From the NCBI RefSeq assembly GCF_018446385.1, contig NC_055996.1:15983317-16047316 (forward strand): DNA of 64,000 nucleotides. Reading direction: 5' to 3'. Position numbers and translations under genes: made by a program. The stretch comes from Zingiber officinale. Its lineage: Eukaryota > Streptophyta > Magnoliopsida > Zingiberales > Zingiberaceae. Below, piece by piece: positions 9,776 through 19,989 of this stretch. Positions within the stretch are counted from its first letter, which is position 1, and each line of letters opens with the position of its first letter. The notes under the pieces were generated by a model. The model saw nothing but the letters and a program-made list of their open reading frames with translations. It had not been told where the DNA came from and searched no databases.

Positions 9776-11474
9776 TGTTGGTGCAATATTCCCTAGGTCA
9801 AGGTTGACCTGGTTGACTGAGCTTGAATTGGTTCAAGCTCGAGTCTTGATGTTTGGATTTCAATGTTTGACAATACATGTAGACAACACATGGAGATTGC
9901 AGGTGCGATTGTTTATGTGGGGAGATTGTGAAGAATAGTCAAGTAGGTCAAGGTTGACTGGATACTTGACTGGAAAATCCTGGTGAGTGAAGTCAGGTGG
10001 AAGTCCTGGTGAATGAAGCCAGACAATTGTGGAAGTCCTAGTGAGTGAAGCCAGGTAGTTGTGGAAGTCTTGGTGAGTGAAGCTAGGCAGAAGTGAAAGT
10101 CCTGGTGAGTGAAGCCAGTCAGATGAAAGTCCTGGTGAGTGAAGCAAGGCAGATGGAAATCCTGGTGAGTGAAGCCAAGTGAAAGACCTAGTGAGTGAAG
10201 CTAGGCAGTATGGGAAATCCTGGTGAGTGAAGCCAGGTGAAAGACCTAGTGAGTGAAGCTAGGTAGTATGGGAAATCCTGGTGAGTGAAGCCAGGTGAAA
10301 GACCTAGTGAGTGAAGCTAGGCAGTTGTGAAAGACCTAGTGAGTGAAGCTAGGCAGTATGGGAAATCCTAGTGAGTGAAGCCAGGTGAAAGACCTAGTAG
10401 GTCAAAGGGATTCACCGGATACTTGGCACAAGGAAATCCAGATGGGTCAAGGTTGACCAGACATCTGGTGGAAGTCCAAGTGGGTCAAAGGGATTGACCG
10501 GACACTTGGTAAGGGAGTCCTAGCAGGTCAAGGGTGACCGGATGCTAGGCATGATGAACCAATAGGTCATGGTTGACCGGATGTTGGTGTAGGGGACTTT
10601 GGACTTGTTTTTGGGCAAAAAACAAGAGCTGAATCGATCAGCCGATCGATTGGCGCATGCCCAATCGATCGGGCGATCGATTGGGTGAGTCCCCGCTACA
10701 AACCTCCTCCCAATCGATCAGTGGATCGATTGGGGAGAAGTGTTGCGCGAACAGAAAGCCTCCCAATCGATCGGGTGATCGATTGGGAGCCTCCAATCGA
10801 TCGGGCAATCGATTGGGAGCTATGATTTTTCGCGATAAGTCCTGGATCGATCAGCCGATCGATCCAGGCAATTCCCAGGAGCACAGAGGTGCTCTGGATC
10901 GATTGACCGATCAATCCAAAGCCTCTCCAATCGATTGGGAGCAATCCAATCGATTGGGATCCGACCGTTGGCGCAGGATATAGTCGTTATCGAGCTATTT
11001 CTTCGCCAACACTTGCACTGTTCAGCTCCGATCTTCACAGCGATTCCAGAGCTTCTCCACAGAGTTCTCACCGCCAGATCTTGAAGGTTATTGGAGGCAT
11101 TTCCAAGTCAAGAGGCGGATCTACAGCAAGAAGAAGAAGCTAGGGTTAGGGTTTAATGTGTAAACCGTGTAAGCTTTCTCTTATATTTGCTTCTCTTTGT
11201 TTCTTGTTGTATTGAGAGTATTGTAGAGCTTCTCTGCCTTCGGTAGTTACCGAAAAAGAGTATTTTCATAGTGGAGGGTGCGTGAGTGTGTGGATCCTTG
11301 GACTAATCACCTCTTCTTGAGGTGGATACCAAGTAAATCTACGAGTTAGCGTTGTGGTGTATTGTTTCTTGTATTTTTTGCTGCGCATCTTCACGATAAG
11401 CAAGCAACGCTGAGCACGAGATCGCGCCGAGCTATTCACCCCCACCCCCCTCTAGCTACATTTCGGTCCCAACA
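9776..11474 (+). repeat. Element A 5' LTR (1699 bp)
   Basis: Sections in order: large hairpins with core GGTCAAGGTTGACC; a tandem array at about 9976-10395 of CCTGG-TGAGTGAAG-CCAGG or CCTAG-TGAGTGAAG-CTAGG mini-hairpins; four more large hairpins (10400-10590); a palindromic block built on AATCGATC...GATCGATT (10628-10960); a weak TATA-like gatatag near 10977; the nested stem-loop CTTGG...CCAAG at 11297-11333; and the C-rich end. The 3' LTR repeats this order with fewer mini-hairpin units. Confidence 0.9.
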
Positions 11475-11476
11475 AG

Positions 11477-11489
11477 TGGTATTAGAGCA
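11477..11489 (+). promoter_or_regulatory. Element A primer binding site (iMet tRNA)
   Basis: TGGTATTAGAGCA begins two bases after the LTR. It is complementary to the 3' end of plant initiator methionine tRNA except for one C-to-T change, so minus-strand priming by that tRNA is inferred. Confidence 0.85.
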
Positions 11490-11596
11490 AGGTTGCTCTT
11501 CACCAGAATTATTGCCGGATGGGGCAAAAAGCTAGAGGGTGAAGAAGTTGAAGCAAATTCATCAAAGTCAAAGAATTCAAGAAGCTCAACTTCAAG

Positions 11597-13342
11597 ATGG
11601 AATTTCGAGATGGACTCGGATTCGACACAAGGGTGCCTCCACCATATGTATCCATGAGTTTTGATTCTTGGAAATCAAGAATTGAAAATTTTCTTATGAT
11701 GGAGATAGAGCAATGGTTTGCTCTAATGGAAGGCTTCGAAGCTCCAAAGAATTCAAAGGGCAAAATTCTCAAGAGAAGTAAGTGGAGCCAAGAACAAATC
11801 CAAAGGTGTGAGGCTAATGACAAAGTGACCAGCTTTTGGTCAATCTATTGCCGAGCAACATCTTGGAGAAAATTGGAGAATTTGAAGATGCCAAAGAGCT
11901 TTGGAGCAAGTTGGACGAGATTCATGAGATCCCCTCCACTGTACAAAATAATGAAGAATCCAAAGAGGGTGACTCGGTAGATCAAGACCAAGAGGAGGAG
12001 AATTCCGAGGTTGAGAGATGCTCAACACCGGAGGAAGAAGAAGAAGATCCATCCTCTATGGAGCACGAAGATACAAGCAAAGGAGTATACTCCTTATTTC
12101 ATGAGCATGAGGATTCGGAAGTTGAGAGATACTCAACGTCCGAGGATGAAGAGGTAGAAGCCTCCACCTCTAGGATTGAGGGGGAGCGTGGATCATCATT
12201 GTCGGATCAAGAATAAGCCTCTACATCCGGATCAAAAGGAGAAGAAGTCATCCCTACAAGCAAAGGTATATCAATTTCAATTGTTAATTATAAAGATCAT
12301 ATTATTTGCTTTGAGTGTAGGGAAAACGGGCATTACAAGAGCAAGTGCCCTAAATTGATCAAGAAGAAGGACCAAGTGACACCGAAGGGCAGAGAGAAGC
12401 CCAAAGAGACCGCTCCTGGAACAAAGAAGAGCAAGGAGCACATTGTGTGCTTTTCTTACAATCAAAGGGGACACTATCGGAGTCAATGTCCTAAGGGGAA
12501 GAAAGCGGTCAAGGCTCAAGGAGGAAGCACAACTCAAGGGGGAGCCTCCAAAGTAAAATGCAAGGTATCATTTGTTGAGCCTAACCCTTTAAATAATGGT
12601 AAAAAGCATGCTAATTCTAATTTTTATCATTTTAATGTTATTTGCCATAAAAATAGGGAGCATGATAGCCTTAAAGAAAAACATATAGCTCTTCATGCTA
12701 AGACTATCACACCTAGGGTTAGGAAGGTAGGCAAAAGTTTAGGCAATAACACTAAGGACCATAGTTATAAGCCTAGAAATAAAAATGTTCAAGGATTTAA
12801 GGAAAAATCAAAATCTAGGGAATCATGGGAAGAAAATCAAGTCTTGAGGTCAAGACTTGATAAAATGGAAAAGATCCTAAAGAGGATGAAAAATATCCTA
12901 AAAGGGCGAAATGAACATAACCTAGGTCTAGGAGTGCAAAAGTCATCCAATGACCATAGAGGTTTGGGATACAAACCTAAAGCTAAGAAGGATGTATTTT
13001 CTTACCATATGGTTCCATATAATTATGAAACCAACCCTAGGTCAAATGATCAAGTCAAAAATACTAGGGAGGTTATTCCTAAGAGTATTTTTTGCAATAA
13101 ACGTGACTAAGACTTCTAGGAAGTCCAAGAAAGTCACAAAAAAGGTCACAAGGGAAGAAATCCTTAGAGTTGACCTAGGAGATGTGACCAAGGCTTCTAA
13201 GAAGTCTAACAAGGTCACTAGGAAGGTATCTAGGGAAGTTATCCCTAGTGGATACCTAGAGCATCCAAGGAGCTCCAATAGGTTTTGGGTTCCTAGGAGC
13301 ATTTTCTCTACCCGTAGATGGGTTAGAGAGTGTCAACTTTAA
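11597..13342 (+). pseudogene. Element A gag with two zinc knuckles
   Basis: The frame from 11597 starts MEFRDGLGFDTRVPPPYVSM and shifts near 11828-11836 into the frame of 11836-12216 (LEKIGEFEDAKELWSKLDEI, the gag core). It has a single stop at 12214-12216 and then continues in the same frame to 13110. There are two knuckles: CFECRENGHYKSKCP (near 12305) is intact, while CFSYNQRGHYRSQCP (near 12450) has lost its second cysteine. Another frameshift near 13085 leads to a lysine/arginine-rich tail with an internal duplication and the gag C-terminal motif FWVPRSIFST (to 13342). Three breaks make it non-functional. Confidence 0.85.
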
Positions 13343-15480
13343 TTGAAAAGGTAGTTAACCTAATCATGATGAAGTTGGCACTCTAAGAGCATTTTCAAGG
13401 TTATTGTTAACCTTTGAAAATGATATGGATAAATGGCTTACTCTTGGAAAGAGTAAGATGTGCCATAATATAAGAAGCTTGATTTTAAAATTAAATTGGC
13501 ATATTTGGGAAAATCGTAAGAACAACCAAGTTGGGATTGTGGTATGTTCTTAGGAATTAAAGGCAACTTAAGCCTTAACTTAATTTGGTATTCTTTAAAA
13601 GAGTAATTTGTGCCAAAAATTTGAGGAATTTGCTTAATTTAAATTAGCACAAAATTAGGAAAATCAAAAGAAATGTCAAAATTGAATTTTGGCATTTTCT
13701 TGGGAAATAGTGGGTAATCTAGGGTTTAAATTTTAATTTAGCTAAGGATTAAGGATACTTAGATAGATAATTTAGATATTTCTTTTATGCTAATTTGTCA
13801 TGCGTTGTTTGCCCATCATATGCCATGACATCATACTTTGCATTCATGTTTTATTATGAAAAATATAAAAATACCATGTCATGTCATACATGTATCATGT
13901 AATTATAGGTAATTTTCTTTTGAAAATTATTTATCTTTGATGTATGCCATAACACATCATGCATTATTTTAATTCCTTACAAATCTAAGGACAAATGACA
14001 TTCATTAACAAGTAACATCCTTGGTGGATGTTCATAACCTCAAAACGCCTAGATAGATATGCATGATCCCTAGATTAGGGCAAAACCAAAGTTTACATCT
14101 CACTAAGAACTGTAAGGTGACTTGTATGTGATTTCGTACACATTAGATGTAAGTGAGGTGTTAGGATGATGAACAAAACTCAAGATATTGATTTAGTGCA
14201 TTCTTTTGAGTTTTAAGTTTATCAAAACACATAGTTATGTGTTTTCCAATCATTGGGAAAGCTAATGTACAAGTCATGTGCATTGAGCCCAAAGAACATG
14301 GTTGGAAATTAGTTTTGAAAATGATTTTAAAATGCTTGTGGAAAACCTTGATGAAGACTATCTTTTGATAGTATTCATCATTGAAAAGTTAGACACAAAC
14401 TAGAAGAAAATACTAAAGTTCTTACGAGTTTTCAAGTTTGTGTCAACTTTGGAAAATAGAAAGTATTTTCATAGAAAACTATTTTTCTTTGATAATATAT
14501 GCCCTAAGGATTGTCTACATGAATTTTCATGATTTTTTAATTTTTATAAAATTTTAGGGGAGTTTATGAAATTCACTGAAATAAGTTTTCAGTTTTTCAG
14601 AGCTCCAATCGATCAGCCGATCGATTGGAGTGCCTCAATCGATTAGGCGATCGATTGAGAAGGCATTTCCCGTGAGCAGAAGCTCGCTGGATCGATCAGT
14701 CGATCGATCCACGCAGTCTGAATCGATCAGTGGATCGATTCAGCAGAGTTCAATCGATTGGGACCCAACTCCAATCGATTGGGAATGCTGATTTTGGCTG
14801 GGAAAGCTTGATTTCAGCATTTTGAACCACCTTTAGTCTAGGTAACCATTCCTTACCCCTCAAAACATATTTGTATACATTTAGGGGGAGTTTTCATGAT
14901 GAAAACAAGGACGGATTGGTTAAGGGAGACTAAGTAGAGGTTTAGGTTGAGGTTTGGTTTCAATATTGAATTTTTGAATCTCAAAACTTCTAAATTTGGG
15001 TTTCCTAAAGGTTTAGGGATTCCAAGTCATTATTGGTTCAATGATAGAAGTTCCGTGCATGTCTTTAGGGGGAGTTACTCTTTAAGGACATGAAAATCTA
15101 TTTTTCATACACCTTGGAAGGTGGTTAACCTTCTTTAGCGTAAATGCTCAAGGTTGGGCATTTGAATGTAATGAAGAGTGGATATCTTCATTATTCATGT
15201 GATGTATGCTCACGGTTGAGCATTTGATGACAATGAAGGGTATGAGACCTTCATTTGAATCGTGTGTGAATATACCAAGTGGTATATGCTCAAGGATGAG
15301 CGTTAAGAATAATGTGTAACTCTTCAGGGAGAATGTAGGGTTTAAGTTAGGCCTTCATTACCTAAGAGGGAGTTTGCCCTCTAGAAAAGGAGGAGAATGA
15401 AGGAAATCCTCATTCATATTGGCATGAAGGAAGTTGAGGCTATGAGATTAGTCTAACTTAAAGGAGGTATTGTCAAACAT
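13343..15480 (+). other. Element A internal non-coding region
   Basis: No coding sequence is supported where pol would lie. There is a hairpin with stem CATCTCACT (14096-14104)/AGTGAGGTG (14152-14160), comparable to those after gag in B, C and D. An internal palindromic block at 14603-14790 matches this element's own LTR block. Several 'tatgctcaagg' repeats lie at about 15140-15300. The polypurine tract is at about 15481-15495 (aaaaaggggaagatt). Confidence 0.7.
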
Positions 15481-15495
15481 CAAAAAGGGGAAGAT

Positions 15496-17159
15496 TGTTG
15501 GTGTAATATTCCCTAGGTCAAGGTTGACCTGATTGACTGAGCTTGAATTGGTTCAAGCTCGAGTCTTGATGTTTGGATTTCGATGTTTGACAATACATGT
15601 AGACAACACATGGAGATTGCAAGTGCGATTGTTCATGTGGGGAGATAGTGAAGAAGAGTCCAGTAGGTCAAGGTTGACTAGATACTTGACTGGAAAATCC
15701 TGGTGAGTGAAGCCAGGTGGAAGTCCAGGTGAGTGAAGCCAGACAGTTGTGGAAGTCCTAGTGAGTGAAGCCAGGCAGTTGTGGAAGTCCTGGTGAGTGA
15801 AGCCAGGCAGAAGTGAAAGTCCTGGTGAGTGAAATTAGGCAGATGGAAATCCTGGTGAGTGAAGCCAGACAGATGGAAATCCTGGTGAGTGAAGCTAGGC
15901 AGTTGTGAAAGACCTAGTGAGTGAAGCTAGGCAGTATGGGAAATCCTGGTGAGTGAAACCAGGTGAAAGACCTAGTGAGTGAAGCAAGGCAGTTGTGAAA
16001 GACCTAGTGAGTGAAGCTAGGCAGTATGGAAAATCCTGGTGAGTGAAGTCAGGTGAAAGACCTAGTGAGTGAAGGTAGGCAGATGGGAAGTCCAAGTAGG
16101 TCAAAGGGATTGACCGGATACTTGGCACAAGGAAATCCAGATGGGTCAAGGTTGACCAGACATCTAGTGGAAGTCCAAGTGGGTCAAAGGGATTGACCAG
16201 ACACTTGGTAAGGGAGTCCTAGCAGGTCAAGGATGACTGGATGCTAGGCATGATGAACCAACAGGTCATGGTTGACCGGATGTTGGTGTAGGGGACTTTG
16301 GACTTGTTTTTGGGCAAAAACAGGAGTTGAATCGATCAGTCGATCGATTGGCTCATGCCCAATCGATTGGGCGATCGATTGGGTGAGTCCCCACGACAAA
16401 CCTCCTCCCAATCGATCAGTAGATCGATTGGGGAGAAGTGTCGCGTGAACAGAAAGCCTCCCAATCGATCGGGTGATCGATTGGGAGCCTCCAATCGATC
16501 GGGCGATCGATTGGGAGTTGCGATTTTTCGCGATAAGCCCTGGATCGATCAGTCGATCGATCCAGGCAATTCCCAGGAGCACAGAGGCGCTCTGGATCGA
16601 TCCAAAGCCTCCCCAATCGATTGGGAGTAATCCAATCGATTGGGATACGACCGTTGGTGCAGGATATAGTCGTTGTCGAGCTCTTTCTTCGCCAACGCTT
16701 GCACTGTTCAGCTCTGATCTTCACAGCGATTCCAGAGCTTCTCCACAGAGTTCTCACCGCCAGATCTTGAAGGTTCTTGGAGGCATTTCCAAGTCAAGAG
16801 GTGGATCCACAGCAAGAAGAAGAAGTTAGGGTTAGAGTTTATTGTGTAAACCGTGTAAGCTTTCCCTTATATTTGCTTCTCTTTGTTTCTTATTGTATTG
16901 AGAGTATTGTAGGGCTTCTCCGCCTTCGGTAGTTACTGAAAAGGAGTGTTTTCATAGTGGAGGGTGCGTGAGTGTGTGGATCCTTTGACTAGTCACCTCT
17001 TCTTGAGGTGGATACCAAGTAAATCTACGAGTTAGCGTTGTGGTGTATTGTTTCTTGTATTTTTCGCTGCACATCTTCACGAGAAGCAAGCAATGCTGAG
17101 CACGAGATCGTGCCGAGCTATTCACCCCCCCTCCCTGTAGCTACATTTCGGGCCCAACA
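15496..17159 (+). repeat. Element A 3' LTR (1664 bp)
   Basis: It is nearly the same sequence as the 5' LTR, with scattered substitutions and fewer mini-hairpin units (about 15680-16085). One large hairpin differs by a compensated base: CCAACA/TGTTGG here against CCAATA/TGTTGG in the 5' copy. Confidence 0.9.
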
Positions 17160-17164
17160 ATATT

Positions 17165-18037
17165 CACTTAACTTGACTAACAAGTGAAAGCTACTACCTC
17201 TTAGCAAACAACTAATAACTAAAGGTTAGACAGTTGGTTGTTAGTAAATAATTTAGTTACTCATGTTTGGACTATGGGACTTTAAATTTTTTTTGGCTAG
17301 CATGAATCGAGGGGGAGTGGAAAAAGTTCTTCTAACCAAGTTGTTTCTTGTTTTTAAAATAAAAATTACTTTTGACTTGAAATTTTTTTTTATTTGAAAA
17401 TTATTTTATTGAAAAATTATTTTTTACGTGGTTTTAAAACAAAATTATTACTTGGACATAAAATTATTTTTTACCCGGACTTAAAATTATTTTTGACTTG
17501 GAAATAAAATTAATTTTAAACTTGACCTTGAAATATAAAATATTCTTGACTTATTATCCTGGATTAAATTATTTTAAACTAAAGTTAAAACCTAGTATTT
17601 TTTTCTTTAAAGTTTTTAACTGGATTAAAGTTTCAAAGTTTTATGAAAATTAGCTTGGTTTTAATACTTTAATTTAGTTTAAAACCCTATTATTTGGCTA
17701 GAAATTATTTTCTAAATCTTTTTCAAAAATTCAAACAAGTGAATATTTCTTCAAGCTATCTTTCAGGGGCAGCAGATTATTCATTTTTTTTTTACCCCTT
17801 TCTATAATTTATATATATATTTGATATATGGCAAAGGGGGAGAGGAAAGTGAAAGTAAAAGTAAATTTTAGCGAAAAACTAGAACTTTTTACTTTTTAGT
17901 GAAAAGAGAACATTTTACATTTTTACATTTGTTCAATTTGCTATAAGTATTTAACATATTCTAGTTATTCTTGCATTTATATTTATACTTTTTTACTTAA
18001 CTTTGAATTGTGTTGCCATAATAAAAAAGGGGGAGAT
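17165..18037 (+). other. Element C 3' non-coding region, distal part
   Basis: This continues element C after the insertion of A. The text 'caagtgaaagctactacctc' (from 17182) matches B at about 60,740. It is A/T-rich with no coding sequence and ends in 'aaaaaagggggagatt', the polypurine tract. Confidence 0.75.
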
Positions 18038-19229
18038 TGTTGGTGCAGAAAGCATCTGACGATCGAACCTAAGTTTTGATAATAGCAAAGGGTTCAAAGT
18101 TAAGATTATTTGTTATCTAATGTGTGTGAATGAGTTTGTAGGAAAATCCTAAGTGTACTTAGGCAGAAGCGGTTAGGTAGGTGGAAAACCCTAGGGGGAG
18201 GTAACCCTAGGTCCTAGGGAGTGGTAACCCTATGCGGAAAATCTTGGCGGATTAAGGGCTTCGGGCAAAAGTCCTAGAGTCGAAGACTTTAGGTGAAAAG
18301 TCCTGGTGTCGCGAACCAGGTGAAAGACAAGGCGGGTCGTGGAGCAGACGTCCAGCGAAAAGTCCTGGAGTCTCGGACGCTGAGCAAAAGTCCAATTGGT
18401 CTGGAGGATCAACTGACAACATGTAAACTCTCCTGAGTGGAGTAGGTGACGACGTGTTCCCTGGTGAGGGAACAGTAGGCGTCGGTTCGATTTAGGATTT
18501 TTGGTAGGGAATCTGAAGTCAGAATCAGACAGTCGGTGACTGTCAAATAATCATATTTATTGTGTTGATTGTGCTAATTCTGTTTTGTAGGATATGTTTT
18601 TGTATTCTAGACTAACACTCTTTTTAGGGATGAAAAAGACCCTCTCGTAACAAGGCGCGAGGGCGCCCTCATGGAGCTTAAGGGTGCCCTGGACACTGGC
18701 GCAAGGGCACCCTCATGGAGGTTGAGGGCCCCCTCAGGTGGATAAGCTGCGAAGTGGTCAAAGCTCATCCACACTGTGGATTCGGTGCAAATGAGGGCAC
18801 CCTCCATGGTGTTGGAGGTGCCCTCCACAAGCTATTTAAGGGGGATTCAACCAGAAGCTTAACACATCATCAAAAACTCGATCCATCTTCCATGTGCTGC
18901 TTAAAGAACGTTCCGACAAAGCCGCAACTCGACCCCGACGATCAGAAACTTCAAGATCACTATTCTCTTTTGTCGTTGGTATATTTTACTGCATTTAATT
19001 GTACTTCAAAGTTGTAAAGATTTACGAATTGATAGTGATTTCCCACTGAAAGCGATCAATGATCGAGGGCCTTGGAGTAGGAGTCGCCTAAGGCTCCGAA
19101 CCAAGTAAATCTTGGTATTTAGGTTGTTTGTTCTTATTTCTGCTGCATTTATTTCTGATTCTTCCGAAACGGAAAGTGAAAGCCATGAGCGCTATTCACC
19201 CCCCCTTCTCTAGTGCTTTCGATCCAACA
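18038..19229 (+). repeat. Element C 3' LTR (1192 bp)
   Basis: It starts TGTTGGTGCAG and ends TCCAACA. Imperfect hairpins at about 18260-18415 (for example CCTAGAGTC/GACTTTAGG) are followed by a palindromic block with GAGGGCGCCCTC (18659-18670) and related gagggc/gccctc units to about 18830, a TATA-like TATTTAAG (about 18833), the nested stem-loop (CTTGG 19071-19075, CCAAG 19101-19105) and the usual C-run. Confidence 0.85.
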
Positions 19230-19887
19230 TTTTCTCCTTGTACCTAGTATCCAGTCAACCCTTTGACCTACTTAGACTTTTAATTACAGGTGTCCGATCA
19301 ACCTTAATCCACTTGGATTCCTACTGCTTGGCTTTACACACTAGGACTTCCTTATTGCCTAGCTTCACTAACTAGAGCTTTTCATCTGGCTTCACTCACC
19401 AGGATTTTCACACTGCCTAGCTTCACTGACTAAGACTTTCACCTGCTTGGCTTCACTCACCAGGACTTTCAACTGTCTGGCTTCACTCACCAGGACTTTC
19501 ACCTAGCTTCACTCACTAGTATTTTCCTTCTGCCTAGCTTCATTCACTAGGGTTTTCACCTAGTTTCACTCACTAGGATTTTCCTTCTACCTAGTTTCAA
19601 TCACTAGGACTTTAACCTAGCTTCACTCACTAGGATTTTTCTTCTACCTAACTTCACTCACTAGGACTTTCCAATTGTTTGGCTTCACTCACAAGACTTT
19701 CCACACCAAGTGTTCGATCAACAGCGACCCATTTGGATTTTCTTCTTCTGCCAGCCTTCTTGTTGGACTTGCCCTTGCCTAACCTTAAGTTAGGACTTTC
19801 CAGTCAAGTATCTAGTCAACCTTGACCTACTTGACTTTTCTTCACACAAAACTGGTCAAACCTTAACCAATGGGGATTACACCAACA
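19230..19887 (-). mobile_element. Inverted partial LTR, element A family
   Basis: On the minus strand it starts TGTTGGTGTAATCCCC at 19887, then shows 'gtcaagtaggtcaagg' and the same TGAGTGAAG mini-hairpin array as element A (seen on the plus strand as cttcactcac). It is cut off at 19230 against the element C LTR, with no palindromic block or LTR 3' end. Confidence 0.75.
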
Positions 19888-19989
19888 AAGGAAAAATATA
19901 TACATTAGAGAAACATAAGTTTTGGAGACATTACAAGGCTAGGAGGGTAAAACCCTCAAATAAAAAGTTTCTTCTAAACAAATTATACA

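Larger units (their letters stand above)
9776..17159 (+). mobile_element. Element A: gag-only (TR-GAG-like) LTR retrotransposon
   Basis: Two long LTRs (9776-11474 and 15496-17159) start TGTTGGTG and end CCCAACA. Five-base duplications ATATT flank the element exactly (9771-9775 and 17160-17164). The interior has an iMet-type primer site and one gag gene, and no protease, integrase or reverse transcriptase. It is therefore non-autonomous as it stands. It interrupts the 3' non-coding region of element C. Confidence 0.93.
4640..19229 (+). mobile_element. Element C: Copia (Sirevirus-like) retrotransposon, 5'-truncated, with A inserted
   Basis: The order gag, protease, integrase, reverse transcriptase, RNase H (integrase before RT) is the Copia order. 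The 5' LTR and first part of gag are missing. The 3' non-coding region is split by element A at 9776-17159, and continues from 17160 to the polypurine tract (aaaaaagggggagatt, about 18023-18038) and a 3' LTR at 18038-19229. Frameshifts and stops throughout pol make it inactive. Gag and non-coding blocks are clearly related to element B, so C shows what a pol-bearing relative of B looks like. Confidence 0.85.

Noticed and set aside
10657..11071. Open frames with repeated NRSGDRLG or DRSIDPE on both strands
   Set aside because: They are translations of the AATCGATC palindrome block in the element A LTR; the same by-product appears at 16244-16829 and 63418-63956.
11477..11489. Possible tRNA gene
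   Set aside because: Only the 12-13 bases complementary to the iMet 3' end are present, which is a primer site; no tRNA gene was found in the window.
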